Positions 14,100 through 22,939 of a stretch of 64,000 nt of DNA are shown one piece after another; position 1 is the first letter of the stretch, and the number at the start of each line of letters is the position of its first letter. A program made the position numbers and the translations under genes. This stretch comes from Frigoribacterium endophyticum. Its GTDB lineage: Bacteria; Actinomycetota; Actinomycetes; Actinomycetales; Microbacteriaceae. The notes beneath the pieces were generated by a model. That model saw nothing but the letters and a program-made list of their open reading frames with translations. It was not told where the DNA came from and made no database searches. The stretch lies in contig NZ_JAAOYV010000001.1 in the NCBI RefSeq assembly GCF_011759585.1, forward strand, positions 310,001 to 374,000. The letters run 5' to 3'.

Positions 14100-15845
14100 A
14101 TGCAGGCCCTCCCGCCTGACCGTCACCGGCGCCCCGAACGCCCGACGGCTGCCTCGCCCGTGCCCGTGCACCGGCCCCCGTCCTCCGCGCCCGCGCCTCG
14201 AGCGCCGCGCCACCTCGCGACCGCGCCGGTCGACGCCGTGCCCGCCGCCGCCCCCGCGACCCCCGAGCCCCCCGCCGAGTCCCGTCTCTTCGGCCGCGGC
14301 CTCCTCTACGTCGTCGTCTGGTCGTTGCAGCTCGTCGCCGGCACCGTCGTGTCGCCCGTGCTCGCGCACCTGCTCGGCGTCTCCGACTTCGGGGCGCTCG
14401 CGTCGGCGCAGGCGATCTTCCAGGTCGTCAGCGTGCTGGCCCTGCTCGGCCTCGACCAGGCCCTCGTCCTGCAGCACGCCGAGGACGGCGACGCCCGCGC
14501 CGCCCGCGGCCTCGTCGCCGTCGGCCTGGTGGTGTCGTTCGTGGCGACCGGAGCCGCCCTCGTCTCCGTGCCCCTGTGGGCCGGGGCGGCCGGGTTCGGC
14601 CCCGACCACGACCTCCTCCTCGTCGTCCTGCTGTGGACGGCGCCCTCCGCGGCCGTCCAGGTCATGCTCGCCCTCCTCCTCGCCGAGGACCGGTTCCGCG
14701 CCTTCGCGACGACGAGCATCGTCTCGGCCGTCGGCGGCCAGGTCATCGGCCTGACCCTCTTGCTGACGCTCGGGGGCGGCGCGCTCACCTACGCCTGGGG
14801 CAGCGTCGTCAGCCAGACGCTCGCGATGCTGCTCGGCCTCGTCCTGACGCGCCCGCGCCTCCGGGGCCTGGTCGACCGCGGAGTGACCCGTCGCGCGATC
14901 GCGTTCGGCGTGCCGCTCGCCCTCGCGAGCCTCGCCTACTTCGTCCTCAACGCCGGCGACCGGATCGTGCTGCAGCGCCTGCTCGGCCCCGACGCCGTCG
15001 GCCAGTACCAGGTGGCGTACGTGGTGGGCTCGTCGGTGATCCTGATGCTGTCGTTCACGTCGAACGCCTGGGCACCGCACTTCGCCCGCATGCGCGACGC
15101 GGTCGAGCGCACCGCCCTCGCCGTCCGCTCGCGCGACGAGATCTACCGGCTGCTGAACCCGGTCGTGCTCGCGATCACGCTGGTCACCCCGTTCGCGATG
15201 CCGATCCTCGTGCCGGCGAGCTTCGACCCGACGAGCCTCGTGGTGGTCGTCTGGGTGGTGGCCCTGACCGCCTACCCGGCGACGGCCGGCGGAGCCAGCG
15301 GCCGCCTCCTCACGATCGAGCGCAAGGCGGGCACGATCGGCGTCATCACGGCCGTCGCGGCGGCGGTCAACGTGGGCCTCAACTTCGTGCTGGTGCCGCT
15401 GCTCGGCATCCTCGGCGCAGCGGTCGCGACCGTGATCGCGTACTCGGTGCTGTCGGCGCTGCAGCTCCGCGTGCTGCCCACGCGGGCGAGCTGGCGCGGC
15501 GCCCCGGCTCCGCTGCTGTGGTCCGTGCTCGCCACGGTCGTCGTCGCCGGCGCCTCCACCCTGCTGCCCCAGACCCTCGAGTGGAACCTCGGCCGCGTGG
15601 TCGTCGCGCTCGCCTGCCTGCCGTGGTTCATCCGCCGCCTGGCCGCGGCCCGCCGAGGTCCCCAGCCCGAGGGCCCCGAGGAGTCGCGGGTCGAGCCCGC
15701 CGACGAGGGCCCCGAGGAGTCGCGGGTCGAGCCCGCCGACGAGGGCCCCGGGGAGTCGCGGGTCGAGTCCGCCACCAGCTCCGCCCCCGCGCCGCAGCCC
15801 GCCCCGAGCACCGCCCCGCACCCCGCCCCCGAGGAGACCCCGTGA
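14100..15845 (+). CDS. Wzx-like polysaccharide flippase (MOP superfamily)
   Basis: 581 residues. Seen: a Pro/Ala-rich cytoplasmic N-terminus of about 65 residues, then about 12-14 hydrophobic helices from RGLLYVVVWSLQLVAG to about residue 515, the pattern of Wzx/RfbX O-unit flippases, and a long polar C-terminal tail. The tail contains nearly three copies of a 12-residue acidic repeat (EGPEESRVEPAD) encoded by a 36-bp tandem DNA repeat. Role: moving lipid-linked glycan units across the membrane. The stop overlaps the next gene's GTG (GTGA), so it is coupled to the GT2 and GT4 genes. Which glycan is built is not known. Confidence 0.85.
   Translation: MQALPPDRHRRPERPTAASPVPVHRPPSSAPAPRAPRHLATAPVDAVPAAAPATPEPPAESRLFGRGLLYVVVWSLQLVAGTVVSPVLAHLLGVSDFGALASAQAIFQVVSVLALLGLDQALVLQHAEDGDARAARGLVAVGLVVSFVATGAALVSVPLWAGAAGFGPDHDLLLVVLLWTAPSAAVQVMLALLLAEDRFRAFATTSIVSAVGGQVIGLTLLLTLGGGALTYAWGSVVSQTLAMLLGLVLTRPRLRGLVDRGVTRRAIAFGVPLALASLAYFVLNAGDRIVLQRLLGPDAVGQYQVAYVVGSSVILMLSFTSNAWAPHFARMRDAVERTALAVRSRDEIYRLLNPVVLAITLVTPFAMPILVPASFDPTSLVVVVWVVALTAYPATAGGASGRLLTIERKAGTIGVITAVAAAVNVGLNFVLVPLLGILGAAVATVIAYSVLSALQLRVLPTRASWRGAPAPLLWSVLATVVVAGASTLLPQTLEWNLGRVVVALACLPWFIRRLAAARRGPQPEGPEESRVEPADEGPEESRVEPADEGPGESRVESATSSAPAPQPAPSTAPHPAPEETP
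15669..15774 (+). repeat. 36-bp in-frame tandem repeat (about 2.9 copies)
   Basis: Units at 15669-15704, 15705-15740 and a partial, diverged unit to about 15774 encode EGP(E/G)ESRVE(P/S)AD in the flippase tail. The unit contains GAGTCGCGGGTCG, which also occurs at 4179 and 22971 outside this gene. Confidence 0.85.
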
Positions 15846-17335
15846 CCCGCGCCCCGCACCCCGCCGACCCGGCGCCCCGGCGGGTGGTGCTCGTCGACCT
15901 CTCCCGGCCCCTGCCCGACCTCGTGTCCGACGACCGGCACGCGACCGCCCTCGTGGTCGCGACCTGGCACGGGCGCCCCGTGGGGTCGCTCGAGCTCGCG
16001 CTCGACGCCGACCCGGAGGCGACGCGGGCACGGCTCGCGCCGCTGCTCGCGCTCGTGCCCGGGGCGCGCGCCGCGGAGCAGGCGCGACCTCCCCGCCTGG
16101 GTGACGACCGCCTCCCGAGCGTCACCGTGGTGGTGTCGACCATCGTCGCGCGTTGGGAGGACCTCGAGCTGATGCTCGACGGCTTCGCCCGGGTCGACCA
16201 CCCGGACGTGGAGTTCCTCATCGTCGACAACCGGCCCGTGCTGCCGGCCGACGACGTCCTGCCCGGCCTGGTCACCGGGCGTGACCGCGTTCGGGTCGTC
16301 CACGAGTCCCGCCGGGGCATCTCGGCCGGGCGCAACGCCGGGGTCGCCGAGGCCCGCGGCGAGATCGTCGTCTTCACCGACGACGACGTGCGGGTCGAGC
16401 CCGACTGGCTCCGCGAGCTGACGCGGCCCTACGTCGACGACCCGTCGATCGACGCCGTGACCGGGCTCATCCTGCCCGCCGAGCTCGACACCCCGGCGCA
16501 GATCTGGTTCGAGCGGTACTACGGCGGGTTCAGCGGCGAGCGCACCTGGCAGCCGCTCGTGCTCACCCCGGAGCGGGCCGCGGGCGGGCTGCTCACCGGG
16601 GCACGCGTCCGCGTCGAGGCCGACGGCGAGCTCGTGCGGCGCTTCGCCGTCTACGGCGTCGGCGCCTTCGGGGCGGGGGCGAACATGTCGTTCCGGCGGA
16701 GCGCCCTGCACCGCATCGGCGGCTTCGACCTGGCCCTCGGCACCGGCACGCCGGCCCGCGGCGGCGAGGACCTCGCGGCCCTCGTCGGCGTGCTCTGGAC
16801 GGGCGGGCGCATCGCCTACGAGCCGGGCGCCGTCGTCCACCACCGGCACCGTCGCGGCACCGACGAGCTGCTGCACCAGCTGCGCGGCAACGGCCTCGGC
16901 TTCACGGCGATGCTCACCGGGCTCGTGCTGCGCGACCCGCGGCACCTGCTCGGCCTCGCCTGGCAGCTGCCCCTGGCCGTGCGGTCGATGGCCCTCCAGA
17001 GCGTGCGCCGCATCGGGGGAGGCGCGGGGCCGGTCGACGAGGACGGCGCCGGGGGTCACGGCTCGGCCGGCGACGCCGACCACGGCTACCCGCGGTCGCT
17101 CGTGCTCTCCGAGCTGCGCGGCTACCCGTCCGGGCCCCGGGCGTACCTGGTGAGCCGTCGCGCCGCGCGGCGGAGCTCGTGGGTCGCGCCGGTCGACGAG
17201 CCGAGCTGGCCCGTGCGCGGCCGGGCAGGTCGGGCAGACAGCACCCGCGCGGCCGCGGGCGGCACCGCGACCGCGCCGGCGACCGCGGGCGGTGCCGGCG
17301 ACCCGGCCCGCGACTCCCTCGTGCCCCGGCCGTGA
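15842..17335 (+). CDS. Family 2 glycosyltransferase
   Basis: 497 residues, cytoplasmic GT-A enzyme. Seen: nucleotide-binding strand VTVVVSTIV near 95-103; RRGISAGRNAGVAEARGEIVV; metal-binding FTDDDVRVEPDW with the DxD Asp residues at 180-182; a GG(E)DL acceptor motif in PARGGEDLAAL; then an amphipathic, possibly membrane-associated region and a low-complexity Ala/Thr-rich tail of about 50 residues. GTG start overlaps the flippase stop, and its own stop overlaps the next GTG, so the three genes form a coupled operon for a surface glycan. Donor and acceptor are unknown. Confidence 0.87.
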   Translation: MTRAPHPADPAPRRVVLVDLSRPLPDLVSDDRHATALVVATWHGRPVGSLELALDADPEATRARLAPLLALVPGARAAEQARPPRLGDDRLPSVTVVVSTIVARWEDLELMLDGFARVDHPDVEFLIVDNRPVLPADDVLPGLVTGRDRVRVVHESRRGISAGRNAGVAEARGEIVVFTDDDVRVEPDWLRELTRPYVDDPSIDAVTGLILPAELDTPAQIWFERYYGGFSGERTWQPLVLTPERAAGGLLTGARVRVEADGELVRRFAVYGVGAFGAGANMSFRRSALHRIGGFDLALGTGTPARGGEDLAALVGVLWTGGRIAYEPGAVVHHRHRRGTDELLHQLRGNGLGFTAMLTGLVLRDPRHLLGLAWQLPLAVRSMALQSVRRIGGGAGPVDEDGAGGHGSAGDADHGYPRSLVLSELRGYPSGPRAYLVSRRAARRSSWVAPVDEPSWPVRGRAGRADSTRAAAGGTATAPATAGGAGDPARDSLVPRP

Positions 17336-18459
17336 GCGAGGGGCGGCCCCTGCGGGTGCTGACGACCGTCGAGACGCTCGCGCCGGTCGGCGGCGTCGAG
17401 GTCTGCACCCTGCAGGACGTCACGGGGCTGGCGGCCCGCGGGCACGACACGACGGTGCTCTGGCACGTCGACGGCGTGCACCGGGCGGCCTACGAGGCCG
17501 CCGGTGCGACGCTGCACGGGCCGTTCCGGTTCGACGCGGCGCCGCGGAGCGCTCTCGGCGACCTGGCGGCCTTCGGCCCGTCGGTGGCGGAGGCCCGACG
17601 GGCCCGCGCCGACGTGCTGTGGCTGAACCGCCCCGAGCAGATCGTCTGGGCGCAGGTCGCGAGGCGTGCCGCGGGCCTGCCCGTGGTGGCGCACCTGCAC
17701 CACCTGCCGAACTACGACCGGACCCGCCTCGTCATGTCGGGGGTGGCCCACTTCGTGGCCGTCTCGCACCACATGGCGGCGGTCTGGGTGGCCGCGGGCC
17801 TCGAGCCCGAGCGCGTCACCGTCGTGCACAACGCGGTCGACCCGGGCGACTACCCCCTCGGCGGGCCGGCCGCGGCGGAGGCCGCGCGTCGAGCGCTCGG
17901 GCTCGACCTCGCGCCCGGCGCCCGCGTCGCGCTCGCCTACGGCCGGCTGACCGTCGGCAAGGGCGTCGACGCGCTCGTGAGGGCGTGGGGGAGGCTCGCG
18001 CTCGATCCGCGCCGGGCCGTGCTCTTGCTCGCCGGCCCCGAGCCCGACGCGGCCGTCACGGAGGCCCTCGACGCGCTGCCGCCGGGCAGCTGGCGACGGC
18101 TCGGGCTGCAGGGCGACGTCGTGCCGCTGCTGCACGCCGCGGACGTGGTCGTGATGCCGTCGGCCGAGCCGGAGGCCTTCGGCCGCGTGCTGGTCGAGGC
18201 GATGTCGACCGGGCGACCCGCGGTAGCGACGGCGGTCGGTGCCGCGCCCGAGGTGCTGACCGGGGAGTTCGCGCGCTTCCTCGTGCCGCCGCGCGACGAG
18301 GCGGCGCTGGCCGCGACGGTCGGCGCGGCCCTCGGGTGGCGCGAGGTCGATCCGGGGCTCGGCGAGCGGGCGCACGAGCACGTCGCGACGGCCTTCCCGC
18401 ACGGTCGGCACCTCGACGAGCTCGAGGCCGTCCTGCGGCGGCACGCCCGCACGCGCTGA
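17332..18459 (+). CDS. Family 4 glycosyltransferase
   Basis: 375 residues, GT-B fold. Seen: GGVEVCTLQDVTGLAARGH near 20-38; VSHHMAAVWVAAG; VVHNAVDP near 170; YGRLTVGKGVDALVRAW near 202; and the donor-site motif PSAEPEAFGRVLVEAMSTGRP near 275, including the E(x7)E pattern. The GTG start overlaps the GT2 stop by 4 nt (GTGA). Third gene of the flippase operon. The sugar transferred is unknown. Confidence 0.88.
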   Translation: MSEGRPLRVLTTVETLAPVGGVEVCTLQDVTGLAARGHDTTVLWHVDGVHRAAYEAAGATLHGPFRFDAAPRSALGDLAAFGPSVAEARRARADVLWLNRPEQIVWAQVARRAAGLPVVAHLHHLPNYDRTRLVMSGVAHFVAVSHHMAAVWVAAGLEPERVTVVHNAVDPGDYPLGGPAAAEAARRALGLDLAPGARVALAYGRLTVGKGVDALVRAWGRLALDPRRAVLLLAGPEPDAAVTEALDALPPGSWRRLGLQGDVVPLLHAADVVVMPSAEPEAFGRVLVEAMSTGRPAVATAVGAAPEVLTGEFARFLVPPRDEAALAATVGAALGWREVDPGLGERAHEHVATAFPHGRHLDELEAVLRRHARTR

Positions 18460-18488
18460 GCGGTGCGGCGGCGCGTGCGGCGGGTGGG

Positions 18489-18520
18489 TGCGGCTGCGGT
18501 GCGGCTGCGGTGCGGCTGCG
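18489..18520. repeat. 11-bp tandem repeat, 2.9 copies
   Basis: TGCGGCTGCGG repeated in the gap between the GT4 and mntP genes. I see no recognised Mn2+ (yybP-ykoY) riboswitch consensus and no convincing promoter in the 18460-18654 gap. Confidence 0.7.
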
Positions 18521-18654
18521 CCAACCCAGGATTTCGTCTCGTCGAACATGCCTGACCAGCCCTTTCCGTGCGGTCCGACCCTCAGGGGCGTGCCAGGATC
18601 GTCGAGTTCCGCCGGGCGACGACGCCTCGTGCTCGTCTCCTCGAAAGGTCGTCC

Positions 18655-19224
18655 GTGAGCGTCTGGGCCCTCCTCCTCATCGCCGTCGGCGTCTCCGCCG
18701 ACGCCTTCGCCGTCGCCCTCGGCAAGGGCCTCCACCTTCGGGCGCGGGCCCTGCGCAACGCCGTCGTCATCGCCCTGGCCTTCGGCGCCGCCCAGGCCCT
18801 GATGCCGCTCGTCGGCTGGCTGCTGGGCACGGCGTTCGCCCCGGTCATCTCCGGCGTCGACCACTGGATCGCCTTCGGCCTGCTCGCGCTGGTCGGCGGC
18901 AAGATGATCTGGGAGGCCGCGCGGGCCCACCCCGACGACGACGTCGACGCCGACCGGGTGCCGCTGCGCGAGCTCGTCGTGCTGTCGGTGGCGACGAGCA
19001 TCGACGCGTTGGCGGTGGGCGTGACGCTGGCGTTCCTGCCGGTGTCGATCGGCGCGTCGGTCGCGCTGATCGGCGTCACGACGGCGGTGCTGACGTTCGT
19101 CGGCGTGCTCGTCGGGGCGAAGGTGGGGGCGGCGCTGGGCCGCCCGGCCGAGATCGCGGGCGGCGTCGTGCTCGTGCTGATCGGGACGAGCATCCTGCTC
19201 GAGCACCTCGGCGTGCTCGCGTAG
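18655..19224 (+). CDS. mntP: Manganese efflux pump MntP
   Basis: Small membrane exporter of Mn2+, 189 residues (E. coli MntP is 188). Seen: six hydrophobic segments in two inverted halves, each starting with the family's acidic motif: GVSADAFAVALGKG near 11-24 and VATSIDALAVGVTLAF near 112-127; the Asp residues in these motifs are the ion-binding ones. GTG 18655 is preceded by AAAGG 7 nt upstream and begins directly in the first helix; a longer in-frame start would add a polar stretch not found in the family. Single gene; converges on the GH16 gene with inverted-repeat copy 7 between. Confidence 0.92.
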   Translation: MSVWALLLIAVGVSADAFAVALGKGLHLRARALRNAVVIALAFGAAQALMPLVGWLLGTAFAPVISGVDHWIAFGLLALVGGKMIWEAARAHPDDDVDADRVPLRELVVLSVATSIDALAVGVTLAFLPVSIGASVALIGVTTAVLTFVGVLVGAKVGAALGRPAEIAGGVVLVLIGTSILLEHLGVLA

Positions 19225-19254
19225 AGCGCGCGGCCCGGCGCGGCCCGCCCCGGC

Positions 19255-19329
19255 GTCGAGCGTTCAGGGGCGAGCCGCACCCCGGGGCCGCTGCCGTCGC
19301 GGGCGGCCGCTGTGCCCTGAACCGTCGAC
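19255..19329. repeat. 75-bp inverted-repeat element, copy 7
   Basis: Left end GTCGAGCGTTCAGGG, right end CCCTGAACCGTCGAC. It lies between the convergent mntP and GH16 genes, 30 bp from one stop and 17 bp from the other, where a bidirectional terminator would be expected. Confidence 0.78.
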
Positions 19330-19346
19330 GGGCGCCGGGCCTCGGC

Positions 19347-20330
19347 TCAGCCGTCGTACCGGTCGATCGTCGCCCAGTCGATCTCGACGTGCCCCGCGCC
19401 GTCCGGCGGCGTCTCGCCGGCCGCCTCGACCTGCATCACCCAGTGCATCGACGCCGTCGGCAGCGCCTCGCTCGTGGTGGCCCACACGCGGTCGTCGACG
19501 AGGTAGTCGATCCGGTCGGGCCGCCACTCGATCGTGTACGTGTGCCAGCCGTCGAACGAGACGCCGGTGTCGCCGACGAACGAGTTGACCGACGGGTCGC
19601 CCGGCGTGTGGTTGTAGCCGCGCACCGTGCCGTCGAGGCGCCCCTCGGGGAAGTCGACCTCGCCGTCGTCCCAGTCGTTGTCGTCGCTCCACAGCAGGAA
19701 GGCCGCGTAGAAGCCGGGCACCGCGTCGGCGCGCATCCGCACGCTGAACCGCCCGTGCACCTGCCCGCCCCACTCGCCGCCCACGAGCGGCACCACCGCG
19801 GCGCTCGTGACGGCGCCGTCGCCGGCCGACACCGCGAGGTCGAGCACGCCGTCGCGCACCGACACCGCGTCGGCCCGGTAGTCGCCGATGCCCGACGTGT
19901 CGGTGAAGCCGTCGTAGGCGACCCAGCTGTCGTCGTACCGACCGGGGAAGCGCCCGGCCGCGACCGGGTGCGCGAAGTCGTCCGAGAAGGTTCGGGTCCA
20001 GCCGGGGCCCGAGCTCGTCGGCATGGCCTGGCCGCTCGCGGCCGGAGCGGCGGCCGCCCCGGTGCCGTCTTCCGTCGAGGGCGCAGGGGCGGCCGTCGAA
20101 CTCGTCGAGCCCGTCGGCCCGGGGCTCGGCGTGCCGGAGGGGCGGTCGGTCACGTCGGGGTGCCTCCCGGGCGTCGAGGTCGAGGTGGAGGTCGAGGTGG
20201 GGCCGCCTGAGTCGTCGGCCTGCCGCGCCGTGCTCGTCGACACGGTGGCCGCCACGGCCACGGCGACGGCTACGACGAGCAGCCCCGCGGCCGCGACGAC
20301 GCGCCTCGGGCGCGGGGGTCTGCGGGGCAC
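19347..20330 (-). CDS. Secreted family 16 glycoside hydrolase-like protein
   Basis: 327 residues. Seen: N-terminal signal/anchor helix at about 11-30, a Ser/Thr/Pro-rich linker to about 105, then a jelly-roll domain with the GH16 catalytic signature ExDxxE in EVDFPEG (Glu224, Asp226, Glu229) and FDGWHTYTIEWRPDRIDYLVDD. GH16 members cleave beta-1,3/1,4-glucans or related glycans. The signal has no lipobox, so the protein is secreted or N-terminally anchored. GTG start with GGAG 9-10 nt upstream. It is divergent from the large membrane protein gene. Substrate not determinable. Confidence 0.88.
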   Translation of the reverse strand: MPRRPPRPRRVVAAAGLLVVAVAVAVAATVSTSTARQADDSGGPTSTSTSTSTPGRHPDVTDRPSGTPSPGPTGSTSSTAAPAPSTEDGTGAAAAPAASGQAMPTSSGPGWTRTFSDDFAHPVAAGRFPGRYDDSWVAYDGFTDTSGIGDYRADAVSVRDGVLDLAVSAGDGAVTSAAVVPLVGGEWGGQVHGRFSVRMRADAVPGFYAAFLLWSDDNDWDDGEVDFPEGRLDGTVRGYNHTPGDPSVNSFVGDTGVSFDGWHTYTIEWRPDRIDYLVDDRVWATTSEALPTASMHWVMQVEAAGETPPDGAGHVEIDWATIDRYDG

Positions 20331-20656
20331 GTCTCAGCTCTCCGGCCGTCCGCGTCGGGGTCGCCGCGAGCAGCTCGCGGCCGGGAGGGCCGTCGACAGC
20401 CTCGCCGCAGGGGGCTCCGCGGTCAAGCCGAGCGGCCGTCCTGCCCGCAGAAACGCCCTGATGCCACCCGTTCGAGGGTCGCGGGGCCTCCGGGGTGCCG
20501 AGCTACACTCGCAGGACCGGCAGGCTACCCGCGCCCGCCGTACCCGAACGACGCCGGCCTCGACCGTGCGTGCCCGCGACCCCTCCGCCCCGCCCCACCC
20601 AGGCTCGGCGGGCGAGCACGTCCCTCCCCGCCGACGGCAACCCCTGGAGATCGCTC
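20331..20656. other. Divergent promoter region
   Basis: The 326-bp gap between the GH16 gene and the large membrane protein. On the plus strand there is a good -10 TACACT at 20504-20509 without a clear -35, implying a leader of about 140 nt. The reading frame is open back to 20495, but that upstream part precedes the -10 and cannot be translated from this promoter. Nothing else is recognised. Confidence 0.45.
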
Positions 20657-22939
20657 GTGCCCCGAGTCGTCCCCGTCACCGTGAGCGCGCGCCCCGACGG
20701 CGTGCACCCCGAGCTCCCGCGCGACGGAACCCCCCTGCCCGTCCCGACGATGGGCCCTGCGTCGCGCCTCGCGGCCGCCGCGCTCGTCGCCCTCACCCTG
20801 CTCGGCCTCGCGGTCGCGCTGGTCGCCGACCTCGTCGTGCTGCGCCAGGCGACCGCCACGGTCTTCCTGCTGCTCGAGCTCGGCGTCGCGCCGGCGCTCC
20901 TCGCGCGCCCGCTGCGCGCCTCCCGCTTCGCCCTGGTGGCCCTGGTCGGCGGTCTCGTCGCCGCGGTGCTGATCGGCATCACGATGGCGACCCTGCACGT
21001 GTGGGTGCCCGTCCCCGCGGCCGTCGTCGTCGCTGCCGCCACCGTCGTGGTGCTGGCGGTCGCGGTGCGACGCGACCTCCGGGCACTCCGCGACGGGCGC
21101 CTCCCGCAGGCCCCGACGGACGAGCAGCCCCGACCCGACCACGACCCCCGGGCCCAGGACCCCCCGGCCCTGGCCGCCGAAGCCCCCGCGGAGGCGCGGG
21201 CCGCGTCGACCGCCCGCCTCCCGCTGGTGCCCCTCGCCACCGTCGCCGGGGTCGCCCTCGTGGTCGTGGCGTCGCTGCTCGTCCGGGGCGACCCGCCCCC
21301 CGGCGGCCTGCTCTCGATCGAGGGCCCGCTGTGGTGGGCCGGCCTCGTGCTGCTCGTGGCGGCCGCGGTCGTCGCCGTCGTGTCGCGGCGCAGCCCGGCG
21401 CTGCCCCTGATGAGCCTGAGCGGCGTCGCGGTGCTCTCGCAGGCGATCGCCTACGGCACCCCGACGATGGTCTCCGCGGCGCGGCACGTCGGCGTGGTCG
21501 AATCGATCCGGGCGAACGGCGGCACGTCGACCGGCGTCGACATCTTCCAGTCGTGGTCGGGGCTGTTCGCGGCCGTGGCCTGGGCCGCCGACGTCGCGGG
21601 CCTCCACGACGTGATGGTGGTCGCGACCTGGTGGCCGGTGATGATCAGCCCGCTGATCACCCTCGCGGCGACCGTCCTCGCGGCGAGGTTCCTCACCGAC
21701 GACGGCCGTGCCTGGATCGCGGGCGGGCTGTTCGGCCTGACGCTCACGCTCAACACCCTGTACTTCTCGCCCCAGTCGCTCGGCGTCGTGCTCTCGCTGT
21801 CGGTCTTCGCGCTGGCCCTCAGCGGCCGCCCGCCGATCTCGGGCGCGCGACGTCGGTCGCGCCCTGCGTCGGTCGCGCCGTGGCGCCTCGCCGCCGTGCT
21901 GGCGCTGGGCTGTGCCCTCGCCGTCACGCACCAGATCTCGCCGTACCTCACCACGGCGGCGCTGGTCGTGTTCGTCGCGTTCCGGCTGGTCCGCCCGTGG
22001 TGGCTGCCGGCGCTGGTGCTGGTGCCCGCCGTGCTGTGGGCGCTGTCGAACGCGTCGGTGCTCGGCGCCTTCCTGCTGCCGACCGCCTTCGGCGACGTGG
22101 TGTCGAACGCCGCGCCGCCCGCGCACTCGGCCGCGACCCTGCCCGTGCCGCTCGTCAAGACCCTCGCCTTCGCGCTGCCCGCGGCCGTGCTCGTGCTGCT
22201 CGGCCTCGTGGCCCTCGTGACACTGCTGCTGCGCCGGCGCGACCGCCGCGCCTGGGCGCTGGCCGTCGCGGCGGTCAGCCCGGTGAGCCTGGTCGTCGCC
22301 ACGAACTACGGCGCCGAGGGCATCTTCCGCGTCACGCTGTTCGCCGCCCCGTGGCTGAGCATCCTGGCCGCGGCGCTGCCGTGGCACCGGCTGCTGCCGG
22401 GGCTGGCCCGGTCGTCCGCCCGCGCCCGCCGGGGCGCCGCCGTGGTCGCGACGTCGGTCGCGCTGGTCGTCGTGGTGGGCGTGAACGTCTTCGGCGCCAC
22501 CGCCCTCGACTGGAACAGGGTCGCGAGCGCCGACACGACGCGCGTCACCGCCCGCTACGAGGAGACCGCGGCCGCCGGCGCCGCACTGCTCGTGCCCGGC
22601 ACCGGCAACGCCACCCCCGGCGCCCGCACGGCCCGCTACGACCAGGTGCAGTACCTCACCCGCGAGGCGCTCGGCGGCTGGCCCGACACGTCGTCGTACG
22701 ACGCCGCCGCCGACGAGGCGCGACTCACCTCGGGCCTCGAGGCGTGGGACGCGACCGAGCGGTGGGTCCTCGTCTCCGACGTCGTCGGCGCCTACGACGA
22801 CCGCTACGGCTTCCAGTCGTACGACGACTACACCGAGCTCGCCGCGGCGTTCGCGGCCGACGGCCGCTGGGAGGCCGTCATGACGACGCCCACCGCCACC
22901 CTCTACCGACTGAGCACGACAGGAGCCGGCGATGAGTGA
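20657..22939 (+). CDS. Large polytopic membrane protein, glycan-assembly type
   Basis: About 760 residues. Seen: roughly 14-16 hydrophobic helices interrupted by a hydrophilic segment near 145-190, then an extracytoplasmic-looking C-terminal domain of about 130 residues (after VVVVGVNVFGATALDW) rich in Asp/Tyr. Topology resembles GT-C glycosyltransferases or Wzy-like polymerases, but I cannot identify the family's catalytic motif. GTG 20657 has GGAGA 8 nt upstream. Its last 8 nt overlap the start of the PIG-L deacetylase gene (ATGAGTGA), so the two proteins probably work on the same surface glycan. Function is inference from topology and neighbour. Confidence 0.65.
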   Translation: MPRVVPVTVSARPDGVHPELPRDGTPLPVPTMGPASRLAAAALVALTLLGLAVALVADLVVLRQATATVFLLLELGVAPALLARPLRASRFALVALVGGLVAAVLIGITMATLHVWVPVPAAVVVAAATVVVLAVAVRRDLRALRDGRLPQAPTDEQPRPDHDPRAQDPPALAAEAPAEARAASTARLPLVPLATVAGVALVVVASLLVRGDPPPGGLLSIEGPLWWAGLVLLVAAAVVAVVSRRSPALPLMSLSGVAVLSQAIAYGTPTMVSAARHVGVVESIRANGGTSTGVDIFQSWSGLFAAVAWAADVAGLHDVMVVATWWPVMISPLITLAATVLAARFLTDDGRAWIAGGLFGLTLTLNTLYFSPQSLGVVLSLSVFALALSGRPPISGARRRSRPASVAPWRLAAVLALGCALAVTHQISPYLTTAALVVFVAFRLVRPWWLPALVLVPAVLWALSNASVLGAFLLPTAFGDVVSNAAPPAHSAATLPVPLVKTLAFALPAAVLVLLGLVALVTLLLRRRDRRAWALAVAAVSPVSLVVATNYGAEGIFRVTLFAAPWLSILAAALPWHRLLPGLARSSARARRGAAVVATSVALVVVVGVNVFGATALDWNRVASADTTRVTARYEETAAAGAALLVPGTGNATPGARTARYDQVQYLTREALGGWPDTSSYDAAADEARLTSGLEAWDATERWVLVSDVVGAYDDRYGFQSYDDYTELAAAFAADGRWEAVMTTPTATLYRLSTTGAGDE

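Noticed and set aside
15842-18459. Glycosyltransferase operon as a recently transferred O-antigen island
   Set aside because: GC content and codon style look the same as in neighbouring genes and there are no mobile-element remnants, so there is no visible sign of transfer.
18460-18654. yybP-ykoY manganese riboswitch in front of mntP
   Set aside because: The conserved GGGGAGUAG-type and CAUGA loop sequences are not found by eye on the plus strand.
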